Source: Hyparrhenia diplandra
Lineage: Eukaryota; Streptophyta; Magnoliopsida; Poales; Poaceae
Assembly (NCBI GenBank): GCA_015847255.1
Contig: JADLZK010008235.1
Coordinates: forward strand, 372,001 to 436,000
Direction: 5' to 3'
Length of the DNA stretch: 64,000 nucleotides
The first letter of the stretch is position 1. Each line of letters starts with the position of its first letter. Positions 45,644 to 57,420 of this stretch are shown here, piece after piece. The translations under genes were made by a program, and so were the position numbers. The notes beneath the pieces are model-generated. The model saw nothing but the letters and a program-made list of their open reading frames with translations, was not told the origin of the DNA and ran no database searches.

Positions 45644-46239
45644 CCTTGGCGGGCAGCCTGTCCATAGTTTTCAAATTAAATCACTCGTGTTCCATAATGA
45701 AAACACTTCAATAGCTTTGGCCGTTTTTGCATAACGTCCAAAGTAAACGAGATGATGGACACTTTGTTCCTTGTAACAAGGCCCAGTTTAAGGGAGATTC
45801 AAAGTGGCGAGATGATGTACATTCTGTTCCTTGTAAATAAGGCACTTGATTTCGCGACAAACAACATTCATGTGTGAACGACTAACAACACAACATTCAT
45901 ATTATTTCAAAGAAATTAGAAAAGATTTGAAACGCGTACTATATGACAAACAACATTCATGTAATTTTATAGAAATTTCAAAATATTTGAGACATACACA
46001 GATAGTGTTTCGCTGACAAACAGCATACGTTGAATGTCGACGCGTCTCAGCTTGCTTGACAACACGATTGCATTACAACATTCATGTTTCCCAACGTTTG
46101 CTTTCAATTCAAGCGTAAAGAAAACCCCAAATCCACTTCCGAATGTCTAAAAATATGGCAAGAAGCTGTAATTGGCTACAATCTGAATTTTTACAATTTC
46201 ATGATAGCTAAGTTCATAGATAGTGTCGACTTGTTAGTT

Positions 46240-46551
46240 CTAATGTGAATTTGAGATTCCATATTTTTGTAGCATATCATGCTCGCTCTTATCGTGGGAA
46301 TAAGAGGCATGAAGCTTACCCATTACAAGAACCCCGCTCGCTCCGGCCTCCAATTGCGTAACTCGGCCGCTCCGCTCCAAGCCTTCAAGGCTCCAAACTT
46401 GACGACATGCATTTATTCTCAAACTCTGTTCACTAAGTGAACAAGTGATGGAGGGCAGGACCGAGAGAACCGATGGTTTTCCACCTTGCCGAACTGATGT
46501 GATCACTGCATCTGCCTTCCTCCCCTGATGAAGTGACTTCAACAAGCACAA
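46240..46551 (-). other. Exon-like minus-strand frame, unidentified
   Basis: A 103-codon frame of balanced composition in otherwise AT-rich DNA. It may be part of the captured cargo of the element at 43401-48179. No family recognised. Confidence 0.25.
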
Positions 46552-47728
46552 TTAACTTTGTCATCTGTAACTAATAAAAAAAAACAGCTGCCTGCTCCCG
46601 TGTTAGCCACATTGATATGATCACTGCATCCGCCTTCCTCCCCCCGAAAGCTATCTATGGTTGAAACGTCAATAAATGAAAAGCCCCTAATATTCTTCTA
46701 GCTACTCTCTTAACAATTGCACTTGAGCAATATAGGGTGACTGAACAACCATTACACTTGAGCAATGTAGGGTGACTGAACAATAGATGCACTTGAGACA
46801 TCAAAACCGACACTAATTAATCAAATGAGCAAAGCCTAATTTTTTTAATGCAAAGCAAAGCCTGAAATGTATCACGTAGCCTACTTTGTGCAAGTTACTA
46901 CATATAATTGCTGCTATAGTTCCAAGAATTTTGTAGAATTATTTTCGCTATAGTTCTATGGCTAAAATTCCAAGGCAAATAGTAAGTAAAGGACATCATT
47001 CCAAATCAAGCCTTGGCTCAGCAAATTTCAACATGAAGCAAGAAAATAAGACAGGCTTGAAGTCTACGAGATACTACTCAAATGAACAACTTGTGCACAA
47101 ACAAACCTCGAAACTTGATAGTCACTATTGAACTGATTTAATGGCATATACACAGTTTCAAATCATCTCGAATGCTTCACTAACACAAGTGAATCCACAA
47201 CTGGAGGAAAAGCAACAACTATGCTAATTAATAGAACACAAATAGATGAAAAGCAATAGCTATGCTAATTAATAGAACACAAGTGAATTCTCTTAAAAAA
47301 AGATGCATCGCTTTCTTTCACATGGATGTCAAGTTAACTCTGCCCTACTCAAACACAAGTGCATCTTTTTTTCAGTAGGGCAGCGTAGCTCCTATGCCTT
47401 GCCCATCTAGTTAATTCTATAAGTTTTTATGGTGAGTTAAAAATCTCGGTCGAGAGATGATCCAATAAGTGATGCATGTAATTGTTAACGAATCTGCAGG
47501 AGCTTTGTCTAGATGAATGCACAGCCCAAATTAAATTGTTCACTTGTTCAAGAACAGATAGCAGCAACTAATGTCGGGAACATTTTGTAGCCTAAATCTT
47601 TTACAATTAGGATGTTAAGTGCCCGGATAATACAATGGAAACAATTGAATTGCTGCATTCTCAATCCAGGCTATATGAGATAAATCAAAAGCAAAACAAG
47701 TGCAGAGGACGGAACCCGGCCTTCGCGA
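46552..47728. other. No gene recognised
   Basis: AT-rich, with short direct repeats such as TTGAGCAATATAGGGTGACTG/TTGAGCAATGTAGGGTGACTG-like copies near 46730 and 46770. No domain-bearing frame. Confidence 0.45.
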
Positions 47729-48080
47729 TTGGAGCTCGATCAGTCCGGATCGAGAGTTCCCGAGGGAACGGTAACGGACCTTGAACTTCTAGAAGGGACC
47801 AGGACGAGGGAAGGTGGGGGGCGAGCGCCGGCGAGGCCAGGCCGGCGGTTGCAGCGCCGCCCGCGCGATGGAGACGGGCGAGGTGGTGGCGGGCAGGGCA
47901 GTGCAGGCGTGAGTGAGGGCAGGCCGGGCGAGGCGCAGGCGACGGAGGCGGTGGCTTTGGAGACGGAGGCGCGCTGTTCGGCGGCGGCGGGCGGCTCTCG
48001 CCAGTCGAGGGCGAGGGCGAGGGCGATAGGGATGGTGTCGGGGGTCCTGGGCTAGGGTCGGTGGTGGCTGGGCCAAGGCC
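47729..48080. other. GC-rich block at the right end of the candidate transposon
   Basis: Frames are open on both strands with Arg/Ala/Pro bias and no domain. Similar in character to 43600-44230 at the other end. Confidence 0.3.
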
Positions 48081-48186
48081 GGGCAGGTGGGATGAGTGAC
48101 GATGTGAAATTACTTTGTTACCCCTAAGTCAATAAAATTGCTATTTTAGGAGGCAATGGTAGGCAATGAGAGGCAATTTCAAGTAC

Positions 48187-48480
48187 TATTCCATGAAGCT
48201 GTGCATATGAACTCGGCATCCTTCTTCCTCCTATAGATCTGGGACGACTGGACGAGGACTCTCAGCTACGCAGCCAGGCCGCTCTCCAGTCTCTCATCAC
48301 CATATCCTACCAGGTTACTGGTCGATTTTGCACAGCCCATCAATTCTCCACGCAGTGTTTCTTCACAGATGCATGCTCCTAAGCCTCCTATTTAGCTTTT
48401 TGATGCGCGCGCATGCATAAACAGCCCAAAATCTTACGAGCTGGGTAGCATTGGGGGTACATCTGAATTACGACTTTGAT
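48187..48480 (+). repeat. Block C3, right part
   Basis: Resembles C2 at about 42560-42930: AACTCGGCATCC, AGATCTGGG...GGACGAGGACTC, CCAGGTTA(C/G)TGGTCGAT, CCACGCA(G/C)TGTTTCTTC and AAAATCTTA. The LINE remnant follows it. Confidence 0.75.
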
Positions 48481-48533
48481 GTTCCTCGGTGGAGCAGGAC
48501 AAAAATTCATCGTGAAAAATACTCTCCAAACTT

Positions 48534-49745
48534 TTTTCTTTTTTTTTTAGAGTAAAAGGGCCTAGCCCCCGTCTATTAACTTTCGCCAACAGACAAAAGA
48601 TTCAGTTTACAGCGCAACAGCATGGATAAACCATCTGCATCTTTAAACCCACGCAAAACAGCTATCAAGCAACCCCTGCCTGATACTAGAGCCTGACTAA
48701 CTACCAGCTACGCATAGGTCATAAACGTTTGCCAATTATTACATTGAAGATTTTGTGGGCTCTATCAGCAACCACAGAAAACAGCAACGACAGTCTAGCA
48801 GACATCTTTCTGAAGATACAAAGAACTCCCTTCCACTGTAGAGCTTCCGACAACATCACAACTGATTTCCAGATTTAGCTGGGCCATCATCCTCATTTTG
48901 TTTGGGAAGCTTCTTATCCTCCTGTCATCATGACACCATGATCAATTGAGATATGACCTGGTACATCCCCACCGAGTATCACCCCAACCATAGCACTTGC
49001 ACAGCTTCCTGCTTGATCATCTTTGCTTTCAGCAGGAGAGTAGATTGTTTCTCCTCTGGGCATATCAAAACCCAGTTTTGAATGGTATTGGCCACCTTGT
49101 AGAAGAGTATAGCCATACTCTCCCACTGACATTTCTGAAAACACAAAGAATTCCTAAGTTTCCATAAACACCAAAAACCAGCAGAGGTCACTATATTCAC
49201 AATACAGTTTCTTTTGTTACTGAGCCAATATTTACCAATCTCATCTAAAGAGTATCTCAAATCTACTCCTAGAACTCTTGAAAGGACATCCCACATATTT
49301 CTAGCCACTACACATTCAAAAAAGAGATGCTGAACAGATTCTATTTCTGAACAGAACAAACAAGTTAAATCTTTGACCTTCTGCCTTTTGTTTAGATTAT
49401 CTCTAGTCAAACATCTATTTTTTACTTAGCAGCCATAGGAAATTATGCACTCTAGGGGAACTTTTATAGCCCACAAAGCTGGAACTAACACAGAATGAAT
49501 TCCTCTGAAATTAACAATCTTATACAGAGATTGGACTGAGTACACTCCATTAGAATTAAATTGCCAAATCATCTCATCCTCCTCATTATTCAGTTCTAAA
49601 GTGCTAGCTAACTGGAACAACTTTTTTCTTTTTTTCCCCCTTTTATTTATTTTTTGAGGAGCAAGAGTGGAATAGTTATCCTGCTTGAGTAAACTGGAGT
49701 TCATCCAATATTTAAGTTCCAACTCAGATGTTGATACTGCCAATG
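48534..49745 (-). pseudogene. L1-type LINE remnant, zinc-binding RT C-terminal region
   Basis: On the minus strand, 49743-49426 encodes WQFNSNGVYSVQSLYK and ALWAIKVP, and 49410-48979 encodes LTCLFCSEIESVQHLFFECV followed by ARNMWDVLS. This is the zf-RVT (reverse-transcriptase zinc-binding) region at the C-terminus of plant L1 ORF2. The T-rich run at about 48533-48550 would be the poly(A) tail. The RT and endonuclease domains are missing (5' truncation) and a break near 49420 splits the frame. Confidence 0.8.
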
Positions 49746-50382
49746 GAGAAACAATTGCTAAGCAAAATGAAGAAATAAAATTTTCTATGATATGAAATTA
49801 GATATGGTTTGTAATATGAAATTTTCATGATATAGTCACCAATAGTATACCGTTATCTATGCAACATTTGTGACAATCAGTGGTATCAACAAACAATTAA
49901 GGTTCTTGGAACACGCAAGCGAACACGTACACTGTGATAGCTGTAACTATTGCGTATGACAACTAACTAGACACAGTTGTACCACGTCAAATCAAGGACA
50001 TGCCTATACACGCATTTTGACGCATGTGTTTCACTTCGACATGTGCTTCACGCTCACAACACTTGGTTCCATCGTTGATGTCGGCACCGTGAGCGGCACG
50101 CATTTAGCTGCACCACGTACTATGCAAACAATTTAGTCTTTGCCACGCCGTAGAAGCTTACCGACGACCTGATCCCCTGTCTAATGTTCATTCTTGTTTA
50201 TTTAATTTCATATGGACAGCCCGAGCAGCTGCTGCAGCTAAAAGTACTTTCACAGACTATTGGCCTAATAGTTCAGATTCGCAATTGGACCAGATTTGAG
50301 TACCAATTCACCAGTAGCAGGAACCAAATAAATTCCAGCAGTGCATCAAGCAGTACTGGAATAATTCACCATAAGAGGCGAT
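49746..50382. other. No gene recognised
   Basis: AT-rich sequence upstream of the exon-like region. It could be promoter or leader of the gene start at 50383, but no TATA box can be assigned with confidence. Confidence 0.4.
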
Positions 50383-50754
50383 CATGCGACTGCATGATCA
50401 GCTGGCTGCTGCTGATCAGGATCCGCCTCATGTCATGGCTAGTAATAATGTTGATGCTCAAGCAGCAAATCTGGAAGCGCCGCCTGAGGTAAAAGATTTG
50501 GAGGCATTGCATTTAATAATTAACGACCACTAGTTGTGCGCCAAACATTACAAGGCATAATTTATTGTCAGTTTCCTTCTTCCTTTTGTACTGCTTGCTA
50601 ACTAAGTAATAATGTACGTAAATTCTCGTACAGCAGGGTGCAACAGTTGGGCATGCACCTGAAAAAGGACGATCGTACACCATCCAAGGACATGGAGCCG
50701 AGGACGACGACTCCACAAGGATGAATCCTGTCCACGACAGCATTGCCGGTAATT
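50383..50754 (+). CDS. Two-exon gene start, unidentified product (partial)
   Basis: An ATG at 50383 opens a 35-codon exon rich in Ala, Gln and Asp that ends at a GAG|GTAAAA donor near 50489. A TACAGCAG acceptor near 50636 leads to a second exon containing GRSYTIQGHGAEDDDSTRMN and ending near 50752 at a GCCG|GTAATT donor. No further exon was found before the LINE at 51.5 kb. The family is not recognised. The end of exon 2 is very similar in DNA to a short part of the RIP domain at 59.0 kb. Confidence 0.4.
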
Positions 50755-51545
50755 AATATATTGTCCATCTCCTTTTAATTAAGGAACAGGTTTCCTCCAC
50801 ATACATGGACAACATATACAGCTGTGTTCAAATACAACCACGTACAATGGACTGTCTAAAAAATCAATTGCCTCCTATTTTCAATTTAAGAGCCAACTTG
50901 TAAAATTTGAGGGTTTAAATTTGTTGCTAATTAACTCCAGTCACCACTCTCAAATCAAGCACTCAAAGGTGGAATCCATGAGTAGGGGAGTGGATAGGAG
51001 GCTCCTATTTCTAGGGGCTTGGAACTAGGTTTTAGGAGGGCTTGAAAAATAGGAGCTAATTTAGGAGCCTCACTGGAGTTGCATTTTTTACTCCACCTCC
51101 TAAAAAAAGGGAGTAGAGGTTTGGTTAGGGGCCTCCATTGGAGTTGCTTAAAGGTGTTACATTTTCGTTATTTAATACTATATCATTTACATTCAACCAA
51201 ATTTCCCAACATAGATCTACAACACCTACTAAAATCTAGTACTTGAGGTTTGATGGAATACCATAAAGCCACGAACTGAACATACGGGCAAACCTAAAGG
51301 GAGGTCCAATTCCAAATGTAATATACATGGTATTCCAAATGAATCTTGTGAAATGACAATCAAAAAATAAATGTTATACTTGGTAGTCGCTAAAGAACTA
51401 CAGAAGCATCATTTAAGACTGCCGTTTTTAATTCCTTTTTGCAAGATTATCTTTCGTTAGAGTGTACACCTTTGTTAGGATACCATAGGCAAATAATTTA
51501 TTTTTCGGTGGTATTTTGATCTTCCAAAATTGATCGATTCGGTAG
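50755..51545. other. No gene recognised
   Basis: AT-rich. 50960-51145 contains motifs in both orientations (GGAGTGGATAGGAGGCTCC and CCACCTCC-type) that look like a decayed short MITE. No coding signal. Confidence 0.4.
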
Positions 51546-51790
51546 GAATTACTCCACATTTTTTTTTTTGAGATGAAGAAACAAGAGCTTATATTACTTC
51601 AATAATTGTCAACATTACAATCTGGATAAATTCTTGGGAGATTACATTCTAGACTTTCATACATCCAAGTACGGTCTAAACGTGAAGAGAAAGCAATCCT
51701 AGCTAGATCATGGGCTTCACTATTTGCTTCTCTTTTGACATCAGATAAGTCAAAGGATGTGCATCTCCCATTAAGAATTACTCCACATTT
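51546..51790 (-). mobile_element. 5'-truncated LINE (RNase H end) with 16-bp target duplication
   Basis: GAATTACTCCACATTT is duplicated exactly at 51546-51561 and 51775-51790. Between them, 213 bp carries a T-run at its left end (poly(A) on the minus strand) and a minus-strand frame with VKREANSEAHDLARIA, the end of the RNase H-like domain found in plant LINE-related proteins. The frame ends in a stop near 51599. Confidence 0.93.
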
Positions 51791-52287
51791 AATCATAAAA
51801 GTGTGTATATAGCTAGACTGTGTCGAGAAAATAGCACAAGAAGAATATCTTTGTCATCATATAGGTTGACAAACGCTACTTTTAACACAAGCTCATACCA
51901 TGCCGTGTGCACCCCCAGGGCGCCCACAATCCAGGCTCATGCACCCCCTCCCCCACGGCTAGCAATGAAAATAGACGGAAGTGGACACAAAAATCTCATT
52001 TCTACTTCAGTTTCTATAAGTTTTGGTGGAAACGGGCTCGGATTTGGAAAATGCGGGGTACGGAAACGGAATCGAAATACGCAGAAGTACAGAAACGAAC
52101 CAATACGGGCATTGAGCGAAAAAGAATAACACGATCAAATATTCTCGATTATACATGAACAAAGTCACAAAATAATATACACGTACGAAGTTATTAGTCC
52201 AAGATCAAATTTTACCATGTAAATATCATATCAAGGTTAAGCCTTGGTTTGGTGGAGATTCGGTCACCTCCTCTATATACATACATA
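51791..52287. other. No gene recognised
   Basis: Mixed AT-rich sequence with no domain-bearing frame. Confidence 0.5.
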
Positions 52288-53486
52288 TCTATACCTATTA
52301 ATAAAGAGAGAAAATTTCTGCCAATCTGCCCTCTTTTCCGTCTACCTCTTCTGTCTGCCCTCCATCGTACGTATACACGCGTGCCGCTCCGAGTTCGTAA
52401 CCGAATCGATCTCTTACGATGAAGTATTGCTAACGCACTCGATCTGGGCCCATGACACCGGACAACAGCACCATCGAGGCCGAGCTCCAAGCCCGTGGCC
52501 GGCTTCAGCAACGCGGGACGAGCAGCGCCTTGGGCTTCGATGGATGTGGATATACGGGTCACGGCAAAAAAAAAAAAAGAATACTTGGTCTACGACTATT
52601 TGGACCATATATCGTATAATAGGCCAATTGGACTAAAAAATGGAAAGGATACAAAGAGTGTAATGATTTTTTTCCCTAAAGTATAAAAGAGTGTAATGAT
52701 TTTTTTTAAAGGATTTTTAAAATTAATATTAAAAAGTTGCACAAACGTAAATAAAAATATAAAAATATGGAAACAGAAAATAAAATCTATGCCTACTAAT
52801 AAAAAAAAAAAAATTCCGTTCACCTCTTTTTTTTTCTACCTGCTGCTATATCGGCCTTAAATTGGGCCTGTTATTAGTCCCCTCAGACGTTAAAAGCTGA
52901 TTCATCATTATTCTGAATAATAAACAAAAAAGAAAGAAAATAAATCAAGTAATAATATGGACGGACAGCTCCTCCCACTCTAGCGCTAGCCAGCCCATCA
53001 TTGTGGATGAAAACGGATCGGATATGAACAAATATTGTCGGATAAGTCCCCGAAAACAGATTGGATACGAACGGATATCCCTTGAATACGAATCAGTACA
53101 CCGACACCGGCCGTTGTCGAGCACACCTTTGCGGCTAGGTGAGACCGACACTGGAGCATTTGTCGAGCACCCCGTGGCTAGCTACCCGAGGCCTCGCAGT
53201 CGAGGCCACACTATAGTTTCCGCCCATGTATAATAAAATACATGCAAGAACGTCATACAATATATCATGGCATATACTTCAAAATAAAACAAGGGCCCTT
53301 GAAGTTTGAATTACTTAATCACCTGTTTTGAACACTAATCAGTACCGAAATCTGAAATCAAGGCCATCTCATGATGTAGATCGAGGCCGACATTAGGAGC
53401 TATTGTCGAGCACCGCCTGTGGTGGCTGCCCGAGGCCTCGTAGTCGAGGCCACACACGCGTTACAACGCACGGGCACTTTTGCTAG
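52288..53486 (+). mobile_element. Nested Helitron-like elements
   Basis: Two starts of the grass Helitron form are seen: TCTATACCTATTAATAAAG at 52288 and TCTATGCCTACTAATAAA at 52786, each preceded by A. One 3' end is seen: CGCGTTACAACGCACGGGC then ACTTTTGCTAG at 53483-53486, followed by T. The simplest reading is a 701-bp non-autonomous Helitron (52786-53486) beside or inside an older one starting at 52288. Two diverged direct repeats with GTCGAGCAC and CCCGAGGCCTCG(C/T)AGTCGAGGCC lie at about 53115-53212 and 53365-53455. Confidence 0.6.
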
Positions 53487-54760
53487 TTATAGTATATATA
53501 AGGATGCTTTGATCTCTTTTCTTAGCAAATAAATAAAATGAGAAGCCTATAGCAGCTTTACACCTCCGTGTACTCTAGTAAGGATCCACAACTATTTGGC
53601 ATCGTGCCGAATGAAGTTCAAATCTGGAATGAAACACTCAAGGGTCTTGTACTTACACTGACTCCAATAAGGTGACCCAAACGGGCCAAACCCAAAAATG
53701 GGTTATACATGGTGCTTTTGCGTCTCCATCCCTCCAACAGAAGACACAAGGACAACACACAGAATGCGTATAGGAGGCCTGGAACATTGAAAAATAGTGT
53801 TTCCTCTCTCCATGATACAAATCTTGCCTACTGCTCGCCCGGTCCACGCCTGCACCTACTCGAGCGGACAGGCCATGGACGAAGAAGATGAGGTGACCGC
53901 AACAACGAGGGAGGCATTTCGCGGCGCAGGCAAGACTCTGAGCTGGCGGCTATGCGCGGACGAAGCTGCAATGGAGGCGCCGATGAGGACAACCGACGGA
54001 GTGGTCACTACTAGCGGAGTAGGTGTCGGGCGTCAGCGCAGCTAGGCAGGTCCCACCGACGTATGGGAGAGCTCTGCCCTGCCGGCGAGCTCCAACCGAG
54101 TGGCGCGGATGCGACCTCTTGCCCCGCAGATGGCGAGATCCAACCGGGCGGTTCTCCGGGAGGGATAGCGAGAGGCACTCCTGGCAGCCCCGGCCCGAAG
54201 TTGTGATCCCCATCCCGATCCCTAGTGCCGCCGTGCTCGCCACCGTTGAGCCGCCTGCACCCGCCGAGCTCAAGGGTTACCTTTCTTTGCCGCCGCCGCT
54301 GCAAAGGAGGAGGCTTCAATTGCTTGTGGCTAGGCTTGTTGGTGGTTAGTGCGCAGAGGCTGAGCTCACTAGCACGGAGCAGCAACGCGTCGCGCGGAGG
54401 CGCTTTGCAACACAAGGGTGGGGCCGCCGCCTTTGGCGCCGCGCAGGGGAGTGGAGACGCCTCCGATCGAAGTCGGGCGGGGGGAGGGAGCAGGGCCTCC
54501 TTGGCCATGGGGAGCAGGAGGCGGAATCAGCCTGGCGTGGGATGCAAGGGAGTCGCCAGACGGGCGTGGCTGCTGCATGGAAGACGAGCTGAGTTCTTTA
54601 TTTGCATTCCCTGCTGTTGTTGGAGAAAGGTAGGTTTTAGGTGGCGACCCTTTTTCTGTTGGTATGGGTGTCCTTTTTAGGTTCTATTGTTGGTGACAAT
54701 CTTAGTAGTTAGTAGTATAGTACATGTGCAACCTATTATCATTTTTCCCTCACAATATTT
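53487..54760. other. GC-rich block, no gene recognised
   Basis: 53870-54600 is GC-rich with overlapping frames on both strands (53797-54045 plus, 54011-54508 minus) and no domain. The flanks are AT-rich. Confidence 0.35.
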
Positions 54761-55240
54761 TATAGAGATGGATACTCGATTTTGAAGGGTTTGTCACAAC
54801 CGATCCATCATGTGCCTTCCCAAAACCAACTTCAGCGCCACTATATGTTCAGAAAGATCATCTTGCTAAGATTTGATCTTTGACTTTCATAAGTCTGGAC
54901 CAAACTAAGAGTATCCTAGTCGGTTTATTTGATAGGTATTTCCTTCTTAAAAGGTCTTGCCATGTTACTTCCTGATTCATAAATTCAAACAGTCTTCTTC
55001 CTAAGAGGTGCTTGTGGGGCATCTCGGTTCTTGGAGCGAGTGCTCAAGGAATTTTTTTACCTAGGCATATGGGTGGCAGTCTAGTCTCGGGATTGATAGT
55101 CATTAGTGTGTATGGCTATTTTAAACTTTTAAAGGTTGTGTGCCCCAGGGCAGAGACCGGGATTTGTTTCAAGACGTTGTATCACCTTGATGTAAGTTCT
55201 TCAAATTAATAAAAGCTGCTTTTCCAAAAAAAAAAACATT
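54761..55240 (+). mobile_element. Retroposon-like 3' end with poly(A)
   Basis: Ends in AATTAATAAAAGCTGC followed by an A-run at about 55229-55239, as in the 3' ends of plant LINEs or processed transcripts. No coding motif remains and the 5' limit is unknown. Confidence 0.4.
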
Positions 55241-56137
55241 TACTAATTAAAGAGACACACAAGTAGGCTCCATTGCGCCATCCGGCAAGCCTATCCTAGA
55301 ACAACCTTTGGGGTTAGCTCTGCTGCTATATGAAGGTGTTGTTTTATTGTGTAGCCCGCCACAAGAGCATCCCAGATGAAATCATCCATCGACGCTAGTC
55401 CCTCGAGGCTCCAGCTCCATGGTCTTTTCTTCGTCAGCTTAGCTCATTTGGAAGTGACCAAAATTTTGAGCCAGAGATGTGGCGCCTCTGCCCAACCAAA
55501 GGGTCCGCTAGTTGCATCTTTGTCGGCCCCGAGTGATGTCAGAAGCCCAGAACCCGTAAAAGTCTGACGACACCATCCCCATCAGGCCACGCCCAACGCT
55601 CCACGCTGTATGGTGGATTTGTCAGGCCAGGTAGGATCGGATGAGGAAAAGTATAAAAGTTGTGGCCTCGCAGAGCCTGCTGGTCTCTTGCCGAGGAGAC
55701 TATGGTTTCATCTCACAAAATTCAGAAGCAACCATCAAATACCGCGATGGGAGGAAGAGAAGTGTTGCTATCCTTTGCTTTCCTCTACAAAAGGCTGAAA
55801 AGATTCTAGGGAGAGAGAAAAAGCTATGTCAGTGTGTACTATAGGCTGCAGTGTGACGCGATAGAGATGGAGTGGTCTCAATCAACCCGATCCTATCTGT
55901 GCATTAGCTTTTTCCTAGGGCCAACATGGGTTGTTGCCTGCGCTGCGCTTGCCCTCTTGTAGCCTGACCCAGGTGGGCGGCGTTCGCGGCGACTCGGCCC
56001 CTGTCCTCACGCTGGCGGCGGTGGTCTTGCTGTTGATACAAAGCTGCAGTGTTGAAAACAAATCCCTACATGAGTATGTTCAGCCTATTAAGTCGTCTTT
56101 AGATTAAGGGCACTACATGAGACTGATCGACTATAAC
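55241..56137. other. No gene recognised
   Basis: Mixed composition with short frames only. Confidence 0.5.
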
Positions 56138-57121
56138 ACACTACTACAAAAATGGTTTTTGGGCGGCTCCTGATGGTTTTTAGGCGGTTTTGGGAGTCGC
56201 TTGTAACCTTCCGTTCTAAAAAATGCAGGCACATCGCCGCGGTGGTTTCCCAGCCGCCCATGCTATTCAATTTATAGGGCGGTTGGCGATTGAACCAACC
56301 CTACAAATCATTTCCAAATTTCGTTTTCAATTTTTTAAAAAAAATAGCAAAATATTTTGTTAATCAGGCCCTACCTATCAACTTTTGCTCGTCTTGCATA
56401 ATTTTTCGCGTAAAACAACACACTACGTGGCTATGGGGGTTCAAACCCACGACCTCGTGCTCATGCAGAGCCTCTCGACCCACCGCACTACACACTCACT
56501 TGTATGTATAACCCATTTGGGTTCCCCACATATTGTACAAATCGGAGTAAAAATTGACTATTTAAGACTATAAACGAATTCAAATAAAAAAAGTTCTCAA
56601 CTACAAATTTCATAACTTTTCAAGATCTACCTTGTTCATTTTTAAGGAGTTTTCATGCGAGGTTGACAAAATTTAAATTTCAAATTTGAGAAATTTCAAC
56701 GCATTACTTTTAAGTATGATAAGAACATCTCATATGTAAAAGTTGTCAACTACAAGGTTTCATAACTTTTTGAGATCTACAATTTTCATTTAGAAAGTTT
56801 TTCAATCCGAGATCGTTTAAAAAATTCAAAATTTAAATTTTATAAGTTGTATATGCCTCACATTTTGAGCCACCAAATAAACTCAAATTATAAAGTTGTT
56901 AACAACAAAGATTCATAACATTCGAGATCTACATTTCTTATTTAGGTCATTTTCCATCCAAGATCATTTTAACAAATTTAATTTTTAGTGCCTAATTTTA
57001 ATATTTGGCGCCTATTTAGAGAGATAGCCCTACAAATAGACGCCAGATTGTAGGGACAGCTTCGTAACAAAAACCACCATTACAAATGGATTTGTATGGG
57101 CGGCTGTTGCAACCTACAGTG
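56138..57121. mobile_element. CACTA-like non-autonomous element
   Basis: Starts CACTACTACAAAAATGG with GGGCGGC and GGCGG motifs just inside. It ends with the inverted pattern (CAAATGGATTTGTATGGGCGG, then CAGTG at 57121). The AT-rich interior has no transposase. The 3-bp flanks (ACA and GGT) do not match. It lies immediately upstream of the DUF6598-RIP locus, whose first DUF6598 module lacks its N-terminal half. Confidence 0.5.
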
Positions 57122-57420
57122 GGTACCAGTAAGAGCTCTGGTAAAGAGAAACATGCCCTAAGCTCTACTCCCCTGGCCTCCTTTGCAAATTGTAATTAAG
57201 TCATATAAATTGTTTTTGCTATGCACTTCCTCCGTTTTAAAGCATAATTTCGTTTTTTTTCTTCTTTTTGAGGTCCATAGCTTTTTTTATGGACCTTAGA
57301 TATAGAATATGTCTATATATAAATTGATTTAGCCTGATGTCATAAATCTAGAAAAAGTTAAATGATTTAGCCTATAATTCTGAACAATTTGGTAGGAACT
57401 AATTAAATTACTTTACTGAA

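Larger units (their letters stand above)
43401..48179. mobile_element. Candidate gene-capturing DNA transposon splitting block C3
   Basis: AAAATTGCCTCTCATTGCC at 43401-43419 is inverted at 48162-48179. Related GGCAATG-type motifs repeat at 43328-43380 and 48150-48175. Block C3 stops just outside on both sides, which supports an insertion of about 4.8 kb. The interior has GC-rich blocks at both ends and a protein-L-isoaspartate methyltransferase fragment. No transposase was seen; superfamily and exact ends are uncertain. Confidence 0.5.

Noticed and set aside
56138..57121. Confident CACTA call with a target duplication
   Set aside because: The ends fit loosely but the 3-bp flanks differ, so only a tentative call was kept.
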